A DNA stretch of 64,000 bases from Branchinecta lynchi (taxonomy: Eukaryota > Arthropoda > Branchiopoda > Anostraca > Branchinectidae), in NCBI GenBank assembly GCA_023053575.1, contig JAKZAP010000020.1:20918764-20982763 (forward strand). The letters run 5' to 3'. The translations under genes and the position numbers were made by a program. The notes beneath the pieces are model-generated. The model was not told the origin of the DNA, made no database searches, and was given only the letters and a program-made list of their open reading frames with translations. This document shows, in pieces, positions 1-9,309 of the stretch (its first letter is position 1; each line of letters starts with the position of its first letter).

Positions 1-389
1 ATCGTATCGTTATAATCGTAAAGCCCTCCGCAAACACTCCATTTTCCAGTTAAGAGCCATTACGCGGTTTAATTCCAATTGAATTGAATTCGGTTTTATT
101 TCAAAACCAATTGCGGACTAGACGAATAGCAGGTGGTCCTGCTACTAGTTCCCAATGACCATCACCCTCCTCAATGTTAAAGTAAACTCTGGAGATTTGT
201 TCGATTATGTTAAGTTAAGTGTATCTCTCTCTAATCGTTTATGCTTTACATGTTGTACGAAACCGAGTATCTAATATACGTGTAGCGGGTACCCGAGCGG
301 TTGGTACATATTAGACTATACCGATAGGGGAGAGCGGGGTACCATGAACCATATTTGCGTTATAAAAAACTCCTTATAAAAAAACTTAC

Positions 390-509
390 CATAGATTTTA
401 CATACTCCGTTATTTCTTCAGTAAGACCCGTTTCAATTGCTGGATCCACTTCTTTCTCGTTGAATCTTCTCGACTGATTTAAGATGTTACAGAATCTTTC
501 AGTGATAAC
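390..509 (-). CDS. Exon-like ORF, possible WASHC4 exon
   Basis: A textbook acceptor (ten T's then AG|GTT) and donor (ATG|GTAAGT) bound 120 bases, phase 0 at both ends, on the same strand as the WASHC4 exons. The reading is VITERFCNILNQSRRFNEKE, then VDPAIETGLTEEITEYVKSM. I could not align it to a definite block of WASHC4. Splice signals, strand and phase favour a real exon; the lack of homology is the doubt. Confidence 0.4.
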
Positions 510-606
510 CTAAAAAAAAAATCATTTGCAATATTTACAAAATATGATACTTACTAAATATTTGTAATATTTAGAGTTAAATATTCCTTCAGCCCAAGCT
601 GACTGC

Positions 607-764
607 GTGCAAAACGGATACGTCAGCTGAATTTTATTGAACTATATTTCTCCTTCTTGGTAGGGATCCTCTTTAGGCTCAAAGCCGCTCAAGTTGGAAA
701 AAATAACTTGTGGAAAAACCAAGAAGTGCCCTACTAAAATTAAGCTGACGTATCCGTTTTGCAC
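607..764. mobile_element. MITE, TIR GTGCAAAACGGATACGTCAG
   Basis: This 158-bp element has near-perfect 22-bp terminal inverted repeats: GTGCAAAACGGATACGTCAG(CT) at 607 and its complement ending TATCCGTTTTGCAC at 764. Internal blocks such as CTTCTTGGTAGGGATCCTC recur in relatives at 7991, 40472, 49200, 53774 and 57794, so this is a family. AATATTTAGAGTTAAA occurs on both sides (near 566 and 770). No coding capacity. Confidence 0.75.
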
Positions 765-783
765 TATCAAATATTTAGAGTTA

Positions 784-900
784 AACTTCTAAACGTCTAG
801 ATCGCCCCCTCCAGGCCGCGGCTTTAAACTGGGACTCTATATCGTCTGCCAAACAATAAGCAATGTTTTCATGAAGGAAACGCGAAAAATCTACAAATAT
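784..900 (-). CDS. WASHC4: Candidate WASHC4 exon, boundary unclear
   Basis: After an acceptor ATTATTAG the minus strand opens in phase 0: IFVDFSRFLHENIAYCLADD then IESQFKAAAW. FLHENIAYCLADDIESQ weakly resembles the family's ILNEHLLDKLCKEIEKDL segment, which is expected in about this place. No good donor was found; only weak GTTTAA-type sites are present. A MITE (607-764) lies just downstream. It may be a broken exon or chance. Confidence 0.25.
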
Positions 901-1025
901 CTAATAATTGCTGTCTGCAGACCCATTGAATAATTTACGAGCGGGTGGGATCGACCGACTCGTTGTCCTAAGGGTTGATTTAATTCAAATTCAAATTCAA
1001 ATCGTTTATTGATAAACCAACTTCG

Positions 1026-2075
1026 TAGCTTTCTTAGAATAGAATTGAATTTTATTTTTCAAAACTATCTGTCACAGCAGATAGTTTTGTACAAATACAT
1101 TCATTGTGAATATACAATGAATGTATATTCATTTAAAAATAAGATGAAAAGTTTTTTTATGAGTAAAGATGGGTGAGGAGAGAGGGTTACCTTGGGTATG
1201 AATCGGTTCTGGATTGCCACGAGGTTTAATTGTCTTCTGTTTATATATAATATTGAACAAAAAATGTATTTATGTAGTTGTTTATGTATAGTACTGCATT
1301 TATTTTTTCCCTTTTCTTTTTTGTTTAAAATATAACTAGGCTAAGTGATTAAATTATTTAGTCCTGCCACAAACAAATCTGTATAGATTTTCACGTGGTA
1401 GGTCTGTTATGATATCAACATTTTCTTTTGTAAAATTCCATTATATATTACATTATTTGTCTCTCTCACAGCGTTACCGCCGAATTTGACCTTTTCGTCA
1501 TACAAAATGAGGAATCACATAAAACTTTGTCACGAAGGTAAAAAAGACACTAAAAAGGACTAACTTATCGGTTATTGTACAACTGAACAAATGCTGGAAC
1601 AAAACTCCCTATATCTTTCGTGAAGAGGGGCCACAGGGGCTAGTTTGGGGATTTTCTGGGATTTCTCTCACTGGGGTCTAGTACGTACAGGAGAATAGGG
1701 GGGTGGGAGAATATAACGTAATCGGGGAACAGATAGGGTTTTGATACGGAAATCGATGCTAAGGCGAGTTCGTCTCTCTTCCAGGGTAGCGAGTTTGAAC
1801 CTTTTTAGTAGGTAACTGTAGGGCACTTTACCCTCCCCGTTAATAATCATGAGGGCCCTTTTTTTAATTTTCTCGATACGGTATGTGTGATCTGAAGAGA
1901 GCCCGAAGTGCCAGACAGGACAAGCGTATTCAAGAATAGGTCCGATAAAACTGACGTAAATTTGAAGGAGGTCTTTAGGAGGGCAAGAAAATTTTATAAG
2001 TAGTTTCAAAACGGCAATACAGGGGGAGGCTTGTTTTAAAATATTTTTGATGTGGGCATCCCATTTTAGATCATT
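1026..2075 (-). mobile_element. 5'-truncated CR1/L2-like LINE with an insert in its 3' end
   Basis: On the minus strand 2009-1668 encodes the C-terminal end of a reverse transcriptase: LLQIYVSFIGPILEYACPVW, then HFGLSSDHTYRIEKIKKRAL and the conserved YILPPPYSPVRTRPQ. After the coding end comes a 3' untranslated part matching the plus-strand copy at 12290-12665. The 3' terminus (1026-1060) is an A/T-rich tail with AGAAT units. An insert of about 385 bases (near 1081-1465) interrupts the 3' part between two TCACAGC copies. The copy is dead. Confidence 0.75.
1081..1465. mobile_element. Insertion in a LINE 3' end flanked by TCACAGC
   Basis: The related LINE copy near 12600-12630 has an uninterrupted 3' end (read on the minus strand as CTGTCACAGCGTTACCGCC). 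Here the same sequence is split: CTGTCACAGC at its left side and TCTCACAGCGTTACCGCC at its right side. The repeated TCACAGC looks like a target duplication. The inserted DNA is A/T-rich with no coding potential, and its class is unknown. Confidence 0.45.
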
Positions 2076-2144
2076 GGTTAACGTAACTCCGAGTAGTAGT
2101 AGCTTTCTTCGTTAGAAGATGCTAAATTACCCTGGTCGTACATT

Positions 2145-2320
2145 AGTAAAATAAATAAATTACACTAATTATCCGATTTGTTAAAAGTCTCTGTAAAAAA
2201 GGGCACAAACGAGCTCATGAACCTTGAGGTACGTCCTCTGACAGGCAGTAGCTTGTTTTGCTGTCTTGTCCTGCTATTTTTCGGAGCATCAGGGGGTTTC
2301 TTAGTTTCTCTGAGTTCTGA
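2145..2320 (-). mobile_element. LINE C-terminal and 3'-end fragment
   Basis: Read on the minus strand it contains TRQQNKLLPVRGRTSRF, then SSFVPFFTETFNKS and a stop. This is the typical end of a CR1/L2-like ORF2, followed by an A/T-rich tail near 2145. It abuts another LINE 3' end with a (GTAA)n tail. Confidence 0.5.
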
Positions 2321-2324
2321 ATAA

Positions 2325-2800
2325 TGTAAGTAAGTAAGTAAGTAAGTAACGAATTTATTTCAAAAAACCACTATCATGGCAATGCCAAATTTGGGTATTA
2401 CGTCAAGTATAATGCACATTTTATAGTATATACAGTTAATCATCAATTCGTCATCACAGACCTATTCTAGTATATAAATAAAAACCAAAAACAGAACACG
2501 GACGTTGGGATAATATCACAGACAGCTACCACCATCATTATAAATTTTGGTGAAACTCGGAACGAAGCTTTTTTGGTACCGCGTATGTGTTGCAGGTATG
2601 GGGGACAACTTTGGAACCTTTGAACTTGCGACCCTCTCCTGTCGGTTTCTTGTGTTTTCATAAGGAGGGGGAAGGATATCGAATAGAACAGGATGGTGGA
2701 GGAGCTTATGACCAACTGCTAAGCTCAGCCGCAGTCTCCGACTCTCAAGGGTTGGCTGAATTATGCAGAAAGGGAAAGGAACAGTAGTCGTTCATATCGA
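2325..2800 (-). mobile_element. LINE 3' end with (GTAA)n tail
   Basis: The tail GTAAGTAAGTAAGTAAGTAA lies at 2325-2349, followed by AATTTATTTC and a short hairpin (TGGCAATGCCA). This is the minus-strand LINE terminus pattern seen many times here. The adjoining 2580-2720 part is a diverged duplicate of 3130-3240 (shared pattern: TGTTTTGTAGGTA.. / TGTGTTGCAGGTA.., ACTCTTTCTGGTCAATTTC / CCCTCTCCTGTCGGTTTC). No coding capacity is left. Confidence 0.5.
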
Positions 2801-2942
2801 ATAGTAACGGTTCCTTGTAGCTCATGCTTCACCCAAATATACCGAAAAGCGAAAATTTGTCAAACAAATCCTGTAGCGCTGTGCCGCTGATAACACTGGC
2901 GTCAGTGTAAACCAGCTGGGGGAAAACAAAATATATCATTTT

Positions 2943-3345
2943 AGATAGATAGATAGATAGAAAGTTTATTGTAAAATTCGACTTTCGGGCTATAAACCAA
3001 ATTTGCGATTACTATAAAAATAACAGAAGAAGAAATACAATATGTGTCATATGTCAGTACACTTAAAAATCTGTCACGCTTCATCGACAAATTTCACGAA
3101 CTCTGGAATAAAACTTTTTGTATATCTAGCGTGTTTTGTAGGTACAGGACAGAGCTTGGGTACCCTAGAACTTACCACTCTTTCTGGTCAATTTCTAACA
3201 TTGTAAGGGGGGAGGGAGGATGTGGGAGTGGAGAGGATGAGACACCATGGCTGAACCGAAGTCAGTGCTTAAAGCTCTTTTCTGCGCTCCTGCAGTGTTT
3301 TGAGGTTAAAATGTTCTAAACGGTAGGAGTACGGAAGCTTTGGTC
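2943..3345 (-). mobile_element. LINE 3' end with (GATA)n tail
   Basis: GATAGATAGATAGATAG at 2944-2960 is followed by AAAGTTTATTG and a small hairpin around CTTTCGGG. The DNA to about 3345 is a diverged duplicate of the neighbouring element at 2580-2720. The minus-strand orientation is judged from the tail position. There is no intact reading frame. Confidence 0.45.
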
Positions 3346-3619
3346 TTATGAATAATAAGAAGAGCCTCTTCTGTATTCTTTCCAATTTATCTCTTTGTTC
3401 ATCCAATAATGAAAAATGCCAAACGGGTTCTGTGTATTACAAGGTGGTTCTAATGAAAGAAGTATACACTCGTAGTAGGTGACATTAGGATATTTTCATT
3501 TTTGTTTCCCGCCAGATTTTATTTATGGCCTGAACGAAATTCGGTAAGAAAAGTTGCATATTCGTTTACATTCGGTCTTCGCTTTTTAGCCGACCTGAGG
3601 GTTACCCCTGTAACAAGAC

Positions 3620-4030
3620 CAATAGATAGATAGATAGATAGATCAGTGTATTTCAAAAGCCCACGGGCCATATACACACACAAACAAAAACAAAAATATA
3701 ACTTAAACAATCAGACTCCTTCTTAACTCTAAAGATTTATCTATGTACCCGCACACTCGAGTAATAACGGTAGGGTTATTATTGCTCAAAATTTCAGGTA
3801 GTGATAAAGTCACACCCTCTAGATAAATTTTCCTTAAATCAGAAAGTTTCGGGCATCTACGGAGGAAATGGTCCAAATTTTCTTACTCCTTTTCACAAAT
3901 TCTCACATTTAATATTTTTAAGATTAGGTCATTTTTCCGCTCGACACAAGTAAACAAGTCAATAGGCGATCTAAGAGCTCGGTCACACTGGGCTCAAAAA
4001 CAGGCAATTATTCCACAAACAACTGAAAAT
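3620..4030 (-). mobile_element. 5'-truncated LINE with zinc-knuckle-like C-terminus
   Basis: On the minus strand, 3960-3715 translates in one frame as LDHFLRRCPKLSDLRKIYLE, then GVTLSLPEILSNNNPTVITR and VCGYIDKSLELRRSLIV. The H/C pattern followed by a helical tail is typical of the ORF2 C-terminus of several non-LTR families. The 3' end has a GCCCACGGGC hairpin and a (GATA)n tail at 3625-3643. Confidence 0.6.
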
Positions 4031-4253
4031 CCCTAGGGGACGTGAGATTTAATAGGCTTTGTGGCAGCTTCGAATAATGAGCAGACTGCAATTAGGGGTC
4101 AATTAGGGTTCCTGTAACATAGTTATACACGCTGTTTTGCTCTAATTGATCTCCTGAATTTAGAACGACAACATTCAGAATTTGTTGTGTCTTGTTCTTT
4201 TTCTTTCCCAAAAAGCCAGAAAATGAGCCCAGTTCGAACAAGCTCTAACTTAC

Positions 4254-4364
4254 GTTGAGGGAGGTGACTCCCTTCTTTTGCTTATAAACATCTGCGATAC
4301 AAACTGGGAGCAGCGTCCGGTTCCAGTAGAGGAAAGAGAAGTCGTCTAGCCGATCCAGCTTTCT
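4254..4364 (-). CDS. WASHC4: WASHC4 exon, 37 codons
   Basis: The acceptor TGTTTTAG|AGA and donor AAC|GTAAGT bound 111 bases, phase 0 at both ends. It reads RKLDRLDDFSFLYWNRTLL, then VCIADVYKQKKGVTSLN. It corresponds to [20 protein letters not shown] in vertebrates. This is the last exon identified with confidence before the left edge. The next family block (RLHYMFSALRD) was not found in 510-4253. Confidence 0.88.
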
Positions 4365-4573
4365 CTAAAACAAGAAAAAATCTCTCACGCTCGGTCTCGA
4401 CGGAGTCAGCGGAAACAGCAAAGCCATTTTCGTCCAGAAGTTTATCAGCTGATGCGACGTCTCGCCCGACGACCAACTGCTGTCATTTGATCGATGGTGT
4501 AGTCCGCGACTTTCGCCGAGGACAGGAGTGGTCCAACTAGGCGAACATGAACATAGATATTGCTCATTCATTA

Positions 4574-5063
4574 GTTGCAATCTTGGAGATACCATGGTAT
4601 CTGATACCTCGGTCAAAGGGTGTTTTTGCACTCAGATTTGCACTGATCGTGGTATCTGAAAAAGTCATCTCACTTTTATTGATTTTCGTCAAATTGATGG
4701 GAACGAAGTTCGGCGCTTAAGGCGTATCCTCGCAGTTCCCCGAGGACTCCTCGGGGAATCGAAGAAAACGACGAGAATAGAGGGAGTCACTCCACGGGGA
4801 GTCACTACAGAAACAGCGAGAACACGGGGAATCCTTCCAAAATGGATTTTGTTAGAAAATAAAATATGCAGTTGACGAAATTAGTCTTTACTGATGTGAC
4901 TGGATATCACTTTTTCTTTTGGGATGACTTCGTAAAGCGCACATTCGGCAATTGTCATTTTTGCAGAGCAAGCGTATATCAGATACTACGTTACTGCAAA
5001 AACGACTAATTGTAGATCCAGTTAACGTGGTAACAGATACCACGGTATCTGCAAAAACGCAAC
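4574..5063. mobile_element. Palindrome-rich MITE (ATACCATGGTAT family), full copy
   Basis: The element is flanked by TA on both sides (4572-4573 and 5064-5065). The right end is TCTGCAAAAACGCAAC; the left end is degenerate (GTTGCAATCTTGG). Inside are repeated short palindromes of the GATACCATGGTATC / TACCACGGTA type and a central block beginning CTGATGTGACTGGATATCA. These are shared in the same order with the copy at 25040-25472. It carries about 110 bases of extra GAGGACTCC-type sequence (4740-4840). Confidence 0.7.
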
Positions 5064-5274
5064 TATTGTCTCTCCTTCAGTTCCATACAAGGCAGTGCCT
5101 TTTGCGGAATTTAGACAGCTTTCGCTTCCTATACAACAACTCTTTTCGTAGGTTGCACGGACTCAAATGGAACTGAAACGCGTCGTCAATGTTCGTTGGT
5201 GAAGGCCTTCCCTCTTTTCCGGAAATGTCGGCGCTTTTCTGCACTTCCTCTGCAGAACCGGCTTCTTGTCTCCA

Positions 5275-5553
5275 GAGCCTCGTTTTTGTTGCAATAGCGC
5301 TGCCACATCGCTGCTGCACCACTTCTTTGCTTTTGCACAATATGCGTTTTTGGATTCACTTTCTTCTTGGTTGAAGCGGCAGCGCTGCGGCATCTTGCAG
5401 GGAAGCACGGACTTGGTCGGTGAGCAAGTCCGTGATTCTCGAGAAGCGCTGCTGTCTTCCTCGGAACCGCTGCAGTGCAAAAACGGATGTAGAAAGAATC
5501 AGTCCGGGATCGGCCGAGAAGTCGACCTGCAGCATGCAACAAAAACGAGGCTC
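5275..5553. mobile_element. MITE, TIR GAGCCTCGTTTTTGTTGCA
   Basis: The 19-bp inverted repeats are GAGCCTCGTTTTTGTTGCA at 5275 and TGCAACAAAAACGAGGCTC ending at 5553. The interior is rich in GCAGCGCTGC-type palindromes. Two more copies lie at 14371-14656 and 19611-19884. A pre-insertion version of the flank exists at 6340-6360 (GTCTCCAGACCCGTTGCTCT), which supports the boundaries. No protein is encoded; the apparent ORFs follow from the GC-rich repeats. Confidence 0.8.
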
Positions 5554-5608
5554 AGACCAGTTGCTCTTAGTGCCTTGTGCGGAACTTGGACAGCTTTCGT
5601 GTCCTATA

Positions 5609-6205
5609 CAATAGTGCGTTTTCGCAGATACCATGGTATCTGTTACCACGGTAACTGGATCTGCAATTGGTCGTTTTTGCAGTTATAGTGGTATCTGATA
5701 TACGGTTGCTCTGTAAAAACGACAATATGCCGAAATTGCCCTTTTCGAAGCCATCCCAAAAGAAAAACCGATATTCAGTCACATTCTTTCTCACCAACCT
5801 GACAACATTTGATGAAAGTGAGATCAATCAATCAATCAATCAAGTTTATTCCAAATAGCTAAAAGCTAGAGGTGGAATATAAATTTACAAAATATACACA
5901 GACACGAAAAAAATTAACTAATACACTTACAAGATTTTACCAGAAATAAATGATGGGATGAAACTACGTAAAAACTAGGCAGAAGAATTAGCAGGATATG
6001 GAACAAATTGATTACCAGTATTCCTCTCGGAGATGACTTTCCAGATACTACGACCAGTAACCACGGTCGGGCCGTGGTATCTGAATATCAGATACCACGA
6101 TAACTGCAAAAACGCCTTTTAACCGTGGTATCAAATACCATGATAACTGCGAAAACGACTGTAGACCGTGGTAAGAAATACCATGGTATCTGCAAAAACG
6201 CGACT
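5609..6205. mobile_element. Palindrome-rich MITE split by a LINE insertion
   Basis: This is a copy of the ATACCATGGTAT family in the opposite orientation to 25040-25472. Its first half runs 5609-5824 (GTGCGTTTTCGCAGATACC ... TTGATGAAAGTGAGAT) and its second half 6030-6205 (GAGATGACTTTCCAGATAC ... CTGCAAAAACGCGAC). The two halves join exactly as in the uninterrupted copy once the LINE fragment at 5825-6029 is removed. Confidence 0.7.
5825..6029 (-). mobile_element. 5'-truncated LINE 3' end with target duplication GAGAT
   Basis: The (CAAT)n tail at 5825-5841 is followed by AAGTTTATTCCAAATAGC and an AGCTAAAAGCT hairpin, then about 170 bases of 3' untranslated sequence. GAGAT flanks both sides (5820-5824 and 6030-6034), and the intact MITE copy at 25040-25472 has it once in equivalent form (AAGAT). 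Boundaries are therefore set by an empty site. Confidence 0.75.
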
Positions 6206-6599
6206 AAATAACTCTTTTCGTAGGTTGCAGCGATTCAGATGAAACTCCAATGCGTCGTCAATGTTCGTTGGTGAAGGCCTTCCCTCTTTTCCGGAAATTA
6301 GGCGCTTTTCTGCTTTTCCTCTGCAGAACCGGATTCTTGAGTCTCCAGACCCGTTGCTCTCCTGTTCCGATCGCAAATCATCGCGGACGCTCCCAATTTG
6401 GCTGTCGTGGGGGAAGTTGTCTTTTGAGTTTTGAGTTGTGTCTATTAGTATGCTGTTATTTATTTTTTATTTTGTTGTTTAATTTGCGCTTCCTATGGTC
6501 TACTTGTAAAGAATTTAACCCGTTTCAACTGAAAAATCCTAGCTTTCCTTTATAACTTTGTTGCAATACCCCAATTTCTTTACCTAGCTCCCTTCTGGC

Positions 6600-6995
6600 A
6601 AATATTCTCAGCTAGTGAAGGAAATAAACTCCGCTCTACTTTCTTCAGATTCTCCAAATACTTACTTCGGCTCTCCCTTGGAAGAGACTCCAAAATGATG
6701 AAAATATATAACATACGAGACCCCGAGCTTGCTATCTCTAACCTGATTAGCAAGTACAACTAAAAAATCCAGTCCCACCCGTCCACCCGTGGAATAAAAT
6801 TCTCAGAGTTTCAGTGTACATGTATGTAATCGTGTTCAGTTTTTTGGTCAGTCAGAGAGATTTTTTTTTCCTATGAAAGTATTACGTTTTACTTCTGTTG
6901 TGTTTTTCTTTTCGATTTTTTACTCCGTCGTTTCTCATTTTGAAATGACGGGTGGCCCTTACTGGCCATTGATGAGTTAAAATAAAAATAAATAA
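6600..6995 (+). mobile_element. LINE 3' fragment, sibling of 54070-54410
   Basis: It shares long blocks with 54070-54410: ACTTACTTCGGCTCTCCCTT, GAGCTTGCTATCTCTAACC and TTCTCAGAGTTTCAGTGT. The 3' end has a TTGAAATGACGG-type hairpin and an AAATAAATAAAT tail near 6980-6993. It is 5' truncated with no intact frame. Confidence 0.6.
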
Positions 6996-7242
6996 ATACG
7001 GAACCTAACGCTGGTAACACTATCGATGCTGGGTACCGTAACACAATAACATATTGATAGTTTGAGTGAAGTTCAGACACCAAACCATCAGAATTATCTT
7101 ATGGGGGAGTAGTTCAGAGTAAAGTTACTCACAGGTACCCAGCAATTGGCACAGGGTAACCAGCGATAGGCATAGGCTATCCCAAATTCAGGGATTTATG
7201 GTAGACTGCCCTATACCCATAGAATAACAGAAGTACACCTAC

Positions 7243-7467
7243 CTCGAATGTAGAATACAGTTCCAGCTTCCTCAACATTTCACCAACGACTGACCTTTCT
7301 TCACTGGTGAGGGCGGGGCTGGATCCACAAGCGCAGGCCAATGCCAGTCGAGCAATCATTTTTCTCTGCTCTGTGATTGGCCCACTTAAAGAGCGGCAAG
7401 TCAATGCCAGGAGAGCCGATAGGAGGATCTGGCGGTCTTTGTTCTTCTTCTCATCAGCAACCCGTTT
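7243..7467 (-). CDS. WASHC4: WASHC4 exon, 75 codons
   Basis: The acceptor CTGTTCTAG|AAA and donor GAG|GTAGGT bound 225 bases, phase 0 at both ends. It reads KRVADEKKNKDRQILLSALL, then SLSGPITEQRKMIARLALAC, ending EMLRKLELYSTFE. This is one of the best matches to WASHC4: the KKRV.SDKKYSEQRLDVLSAL, GPSTKQRRLIVSLAL and VMKKLDLISEL blocks in order. The preceding exon ends AVQ, so the junction restores the family's A-KKRV motif. Confidence 0.93.
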
Positions 7468-7761
7468 CTAGAACAGGAAATAAAGATTATTGCAGTCAAT
7501 TTACGGTACCAAGAACATAATATATACAGGATTAACTTTTTCCGCTTTGTTGCAGTGGTGCCATCTGCACCCTGCACTGTTCACTTCTACCGCCACTAGG
7601 CAGCGCTACTCCCCTTCCGCTAACTATATATACTGTCGCGGTTACTGTCCTTAGTCTATTCCTGGTCTATTCTTGTATTATTTATTAACTCTTTGATTAT
7701 CATGACTCGTCCCATGTTGATGAATCTTTCCTGGCCTCAACCGGCTAACAACTAATCATTA

Positions 7762-7856
7762 ATTGCGTTTTTGCAGATACCATGGTATATGTTACCACGG
7801 TAACTGGATGTGCATCGTTTTTGCTGTTATCTTGGCAAAATCTGCAAAAACGCAAC
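7762..7856. mobile_element. Short deletion copy of the palindrome-rich MITE
   Basis: 95 bp, flanked by TA (7760-7761 and 7857-7858). It runs ATTGCGTTTTTGCAGATACC ... ATCTGCAAAAACGCAAC and keeps only the terminal palindrome blocks (ATACCATGGTAT, TACCACGGTA). This is the smallest complete copy and defines the minimal ends of the family. Confidence 0.75.
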
Positions 7857-7990
7857 TATTTAAAACTATTACAACTATAACTATTACAACTATTTAAAAA
7901 CGCAACCATGCCGTAGTTAAAAATCTGATAAGACAAGCAACTTCCAGCCACTTCCTTTGAAAATCCTGGTAACAGATTTTTTGTTTGACG

Positions 7991-8190
7991 GTGCAAAACG
8001 GATAAGTCAGCTACATTTTACTGAAGCTATATTTCGGTCCTTCTTGGCAAGGGTCCTCTTCAGGCTCTAGCCGGTCAAACTGGAAAAAGAACTTGTGGAA
8101 AAAAAAATTACAGATTCTTCCTTAAATATCTGAATTTTATCTAGGGCCTGAAGAGAACTCTTGCCAAGAAGGGCCGATGAATCGTCCATT
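7991..8190. mobile_element. Degenerate MITE of the GTGCAAAACGG family
   Basis: It begins GTGCAAAACGGATAAGTCAG and continues with the family block TTTCGGTCCTTCTTGGCAAG at about 8032. A second partial block in inverse sense (GAAGAGAACTCTTGCCAAG) lies at about 8151. The right terminal repeat is missing. Confidence 0.5.
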
Positions 8191-8424
8191 CTTTCCCAGG
8201 ACATGGCCAAGACCACTGGGGACACGGATAGGACAGCGAAGACACATTGAGGATAGTAAGAGGGCTTCTATTGACATGGTAAGCAGTGTGTTGTAGCCAC
8301 GTTTTTCCGAAACAGTCAGGGCAGAAGCAGCATGCAGATATTTTAGTTCTTTTTTTCACATAATTAAAAAAAAAACGGATTTTTATGGCGTTCGGTTGGA
8401 ACAGGGCTGTTTAAACTATGAGTA

Positions 8425-8533
8425 GTTGCGTTTTTGATCGAAGTTTGAAGTTAACTTCAACCTCAAAGGTCTCTGCTTAAATACCGTTTTTATTTAAACA
8501 AAACTTTAACAAAACTTCGATCAAAAACGCAAC
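8425..8533. mobile_element. Small fold-back element with 5-bp target duplication
   Basis: 109 bp. The left end GTTGCGTTTTTGATCGAAGT is mirrored by ACTTCGATCAAAAACGCAAC at the right end. The direct repeat GAGTA lies on both sides (8420-8424 and 8534-8538). The interior contains GAAGTTAACTTC. A related, longer sequence in inverse orientation is at about 28310-28605 (shared TTGAGTTTGAAGGTAACTTC region). Confidence 0.8.
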
Positions 8534-8633
8534 GAGTACTACTCGTGCACTGCATGTTCATGCGATGGACTACGGCCAACGGTTGTCTTTCGGAGATCGG
8601 ACGGAACAATAAAATTGACTCAGAAAAACGGAC

Positions 8634-8996
8634 CAGGGGCGTCACGGCTAGCGGGGGAGGGGGGATGCCCCCCCCCCCCGAATGTTGTCGGTCAGTCGGT
8701 AAAAAATAGCCAAGAAGACGAAAAGCGCCGCGATTTTTCGTAAAAACAGTCGATTTTTTTCTTGGAAACAGTCTATTCTTTTTTTTAAAGACAGTCGATT
8801 TCTCGTAAAAATGGTCGATTTTTTCTTAAAAGTAGTAGCTTTTCCTAAAATAAGCCGATTTTCGTCAACACAGTCGTTTTTTTCTCAATAATAGTCGTTT
8901 TTGTCTGCAAAACAGTCGGTAAAAATTACCAGCCAGTAGATAAATACCTTGCTCCCCACCCCCCCAAAAAACACATTTTTGGTAATAACGCGTCTG
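8634..8996. mobile_element. hAT-like MITE
   Basis: It begins CAGGGGCGTCACGGCTAGC and ends TAATAACGCGTCTG, with flanking octamers AAACGGAC and AATGGGAC (6 of 8 identical), as expected for an old hAT insertion. The interior has runs of C and many ATTTTTCGTAAAAACAGTCG-type repeats. A relative in the opposite orientation is at 57205-57542. The right end is 62 bases from a WASHC4 splice donor. Confidence 0.65.
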
Positions 8997-9058
8997 AATG
9001 GGACAGGCTATAATATTCGGGGACATTGAAGGAAAGTTCGAATCTTTCCGATTCTTAC

Positions 9059-9292
9059 CTGTACTGCAAGTAACGACGAAATGGCAGAGAAAGCCACGTG
9101 TTCCTGGCTCGTTACTAGCGTGTTCACAATTGATAATCCTTTCCTCTTCAAACATGCAATCAGCCAATCAGCAAGTTCAACGTGGCGCCAAACGGCCAAT
9201 AGAAGGGCTTTACTCATCGCAGGACAAAAATGAGCGTGAAGGCTGAGCTGGAGCTCAGCAGTGTGCTTCAGGGTGTAAGCATACTTGTATCC
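9059..9292 (-). CDS. WASHC4: WASHC4 exon, 78 codons
   Basis: The acceptor TGATTACAG|GGA and donor CAG|GTAAGA bound 234 bases, phase 0 at both ends. It begins GYKYAYTLKHTAELQLSLHA and continues PAMSKALLLAVWRHVELADW, ending AFSAISSLLAVQ. It tracks the family block [20 protein letters not shown] ... SVKALCRLVELLKAIEHM ... ALHSISVA. A hAT-like MITE (8634-8996) ends 62 bases downstream of the donor. Confidence 0.9.
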
Positions 9293-9309
9293 CTGTAATC
9301 AAATTACAG

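Noticed and set aside
290..350. tRNA-like text GCGGGTACCCGAGCGGTTGG
   Set aside because: It recalls an A box, but no cloverleaf with an acceptor stem, anticodon arm and B box could be drawn.
5163..5688. Several overlapping frames of 90 to 140 codons
   Set aside because: They lie inside a GC-rich MITE, overlap on both strands and recur at 14303-14731 and 19584-19903 as repeat by-products.
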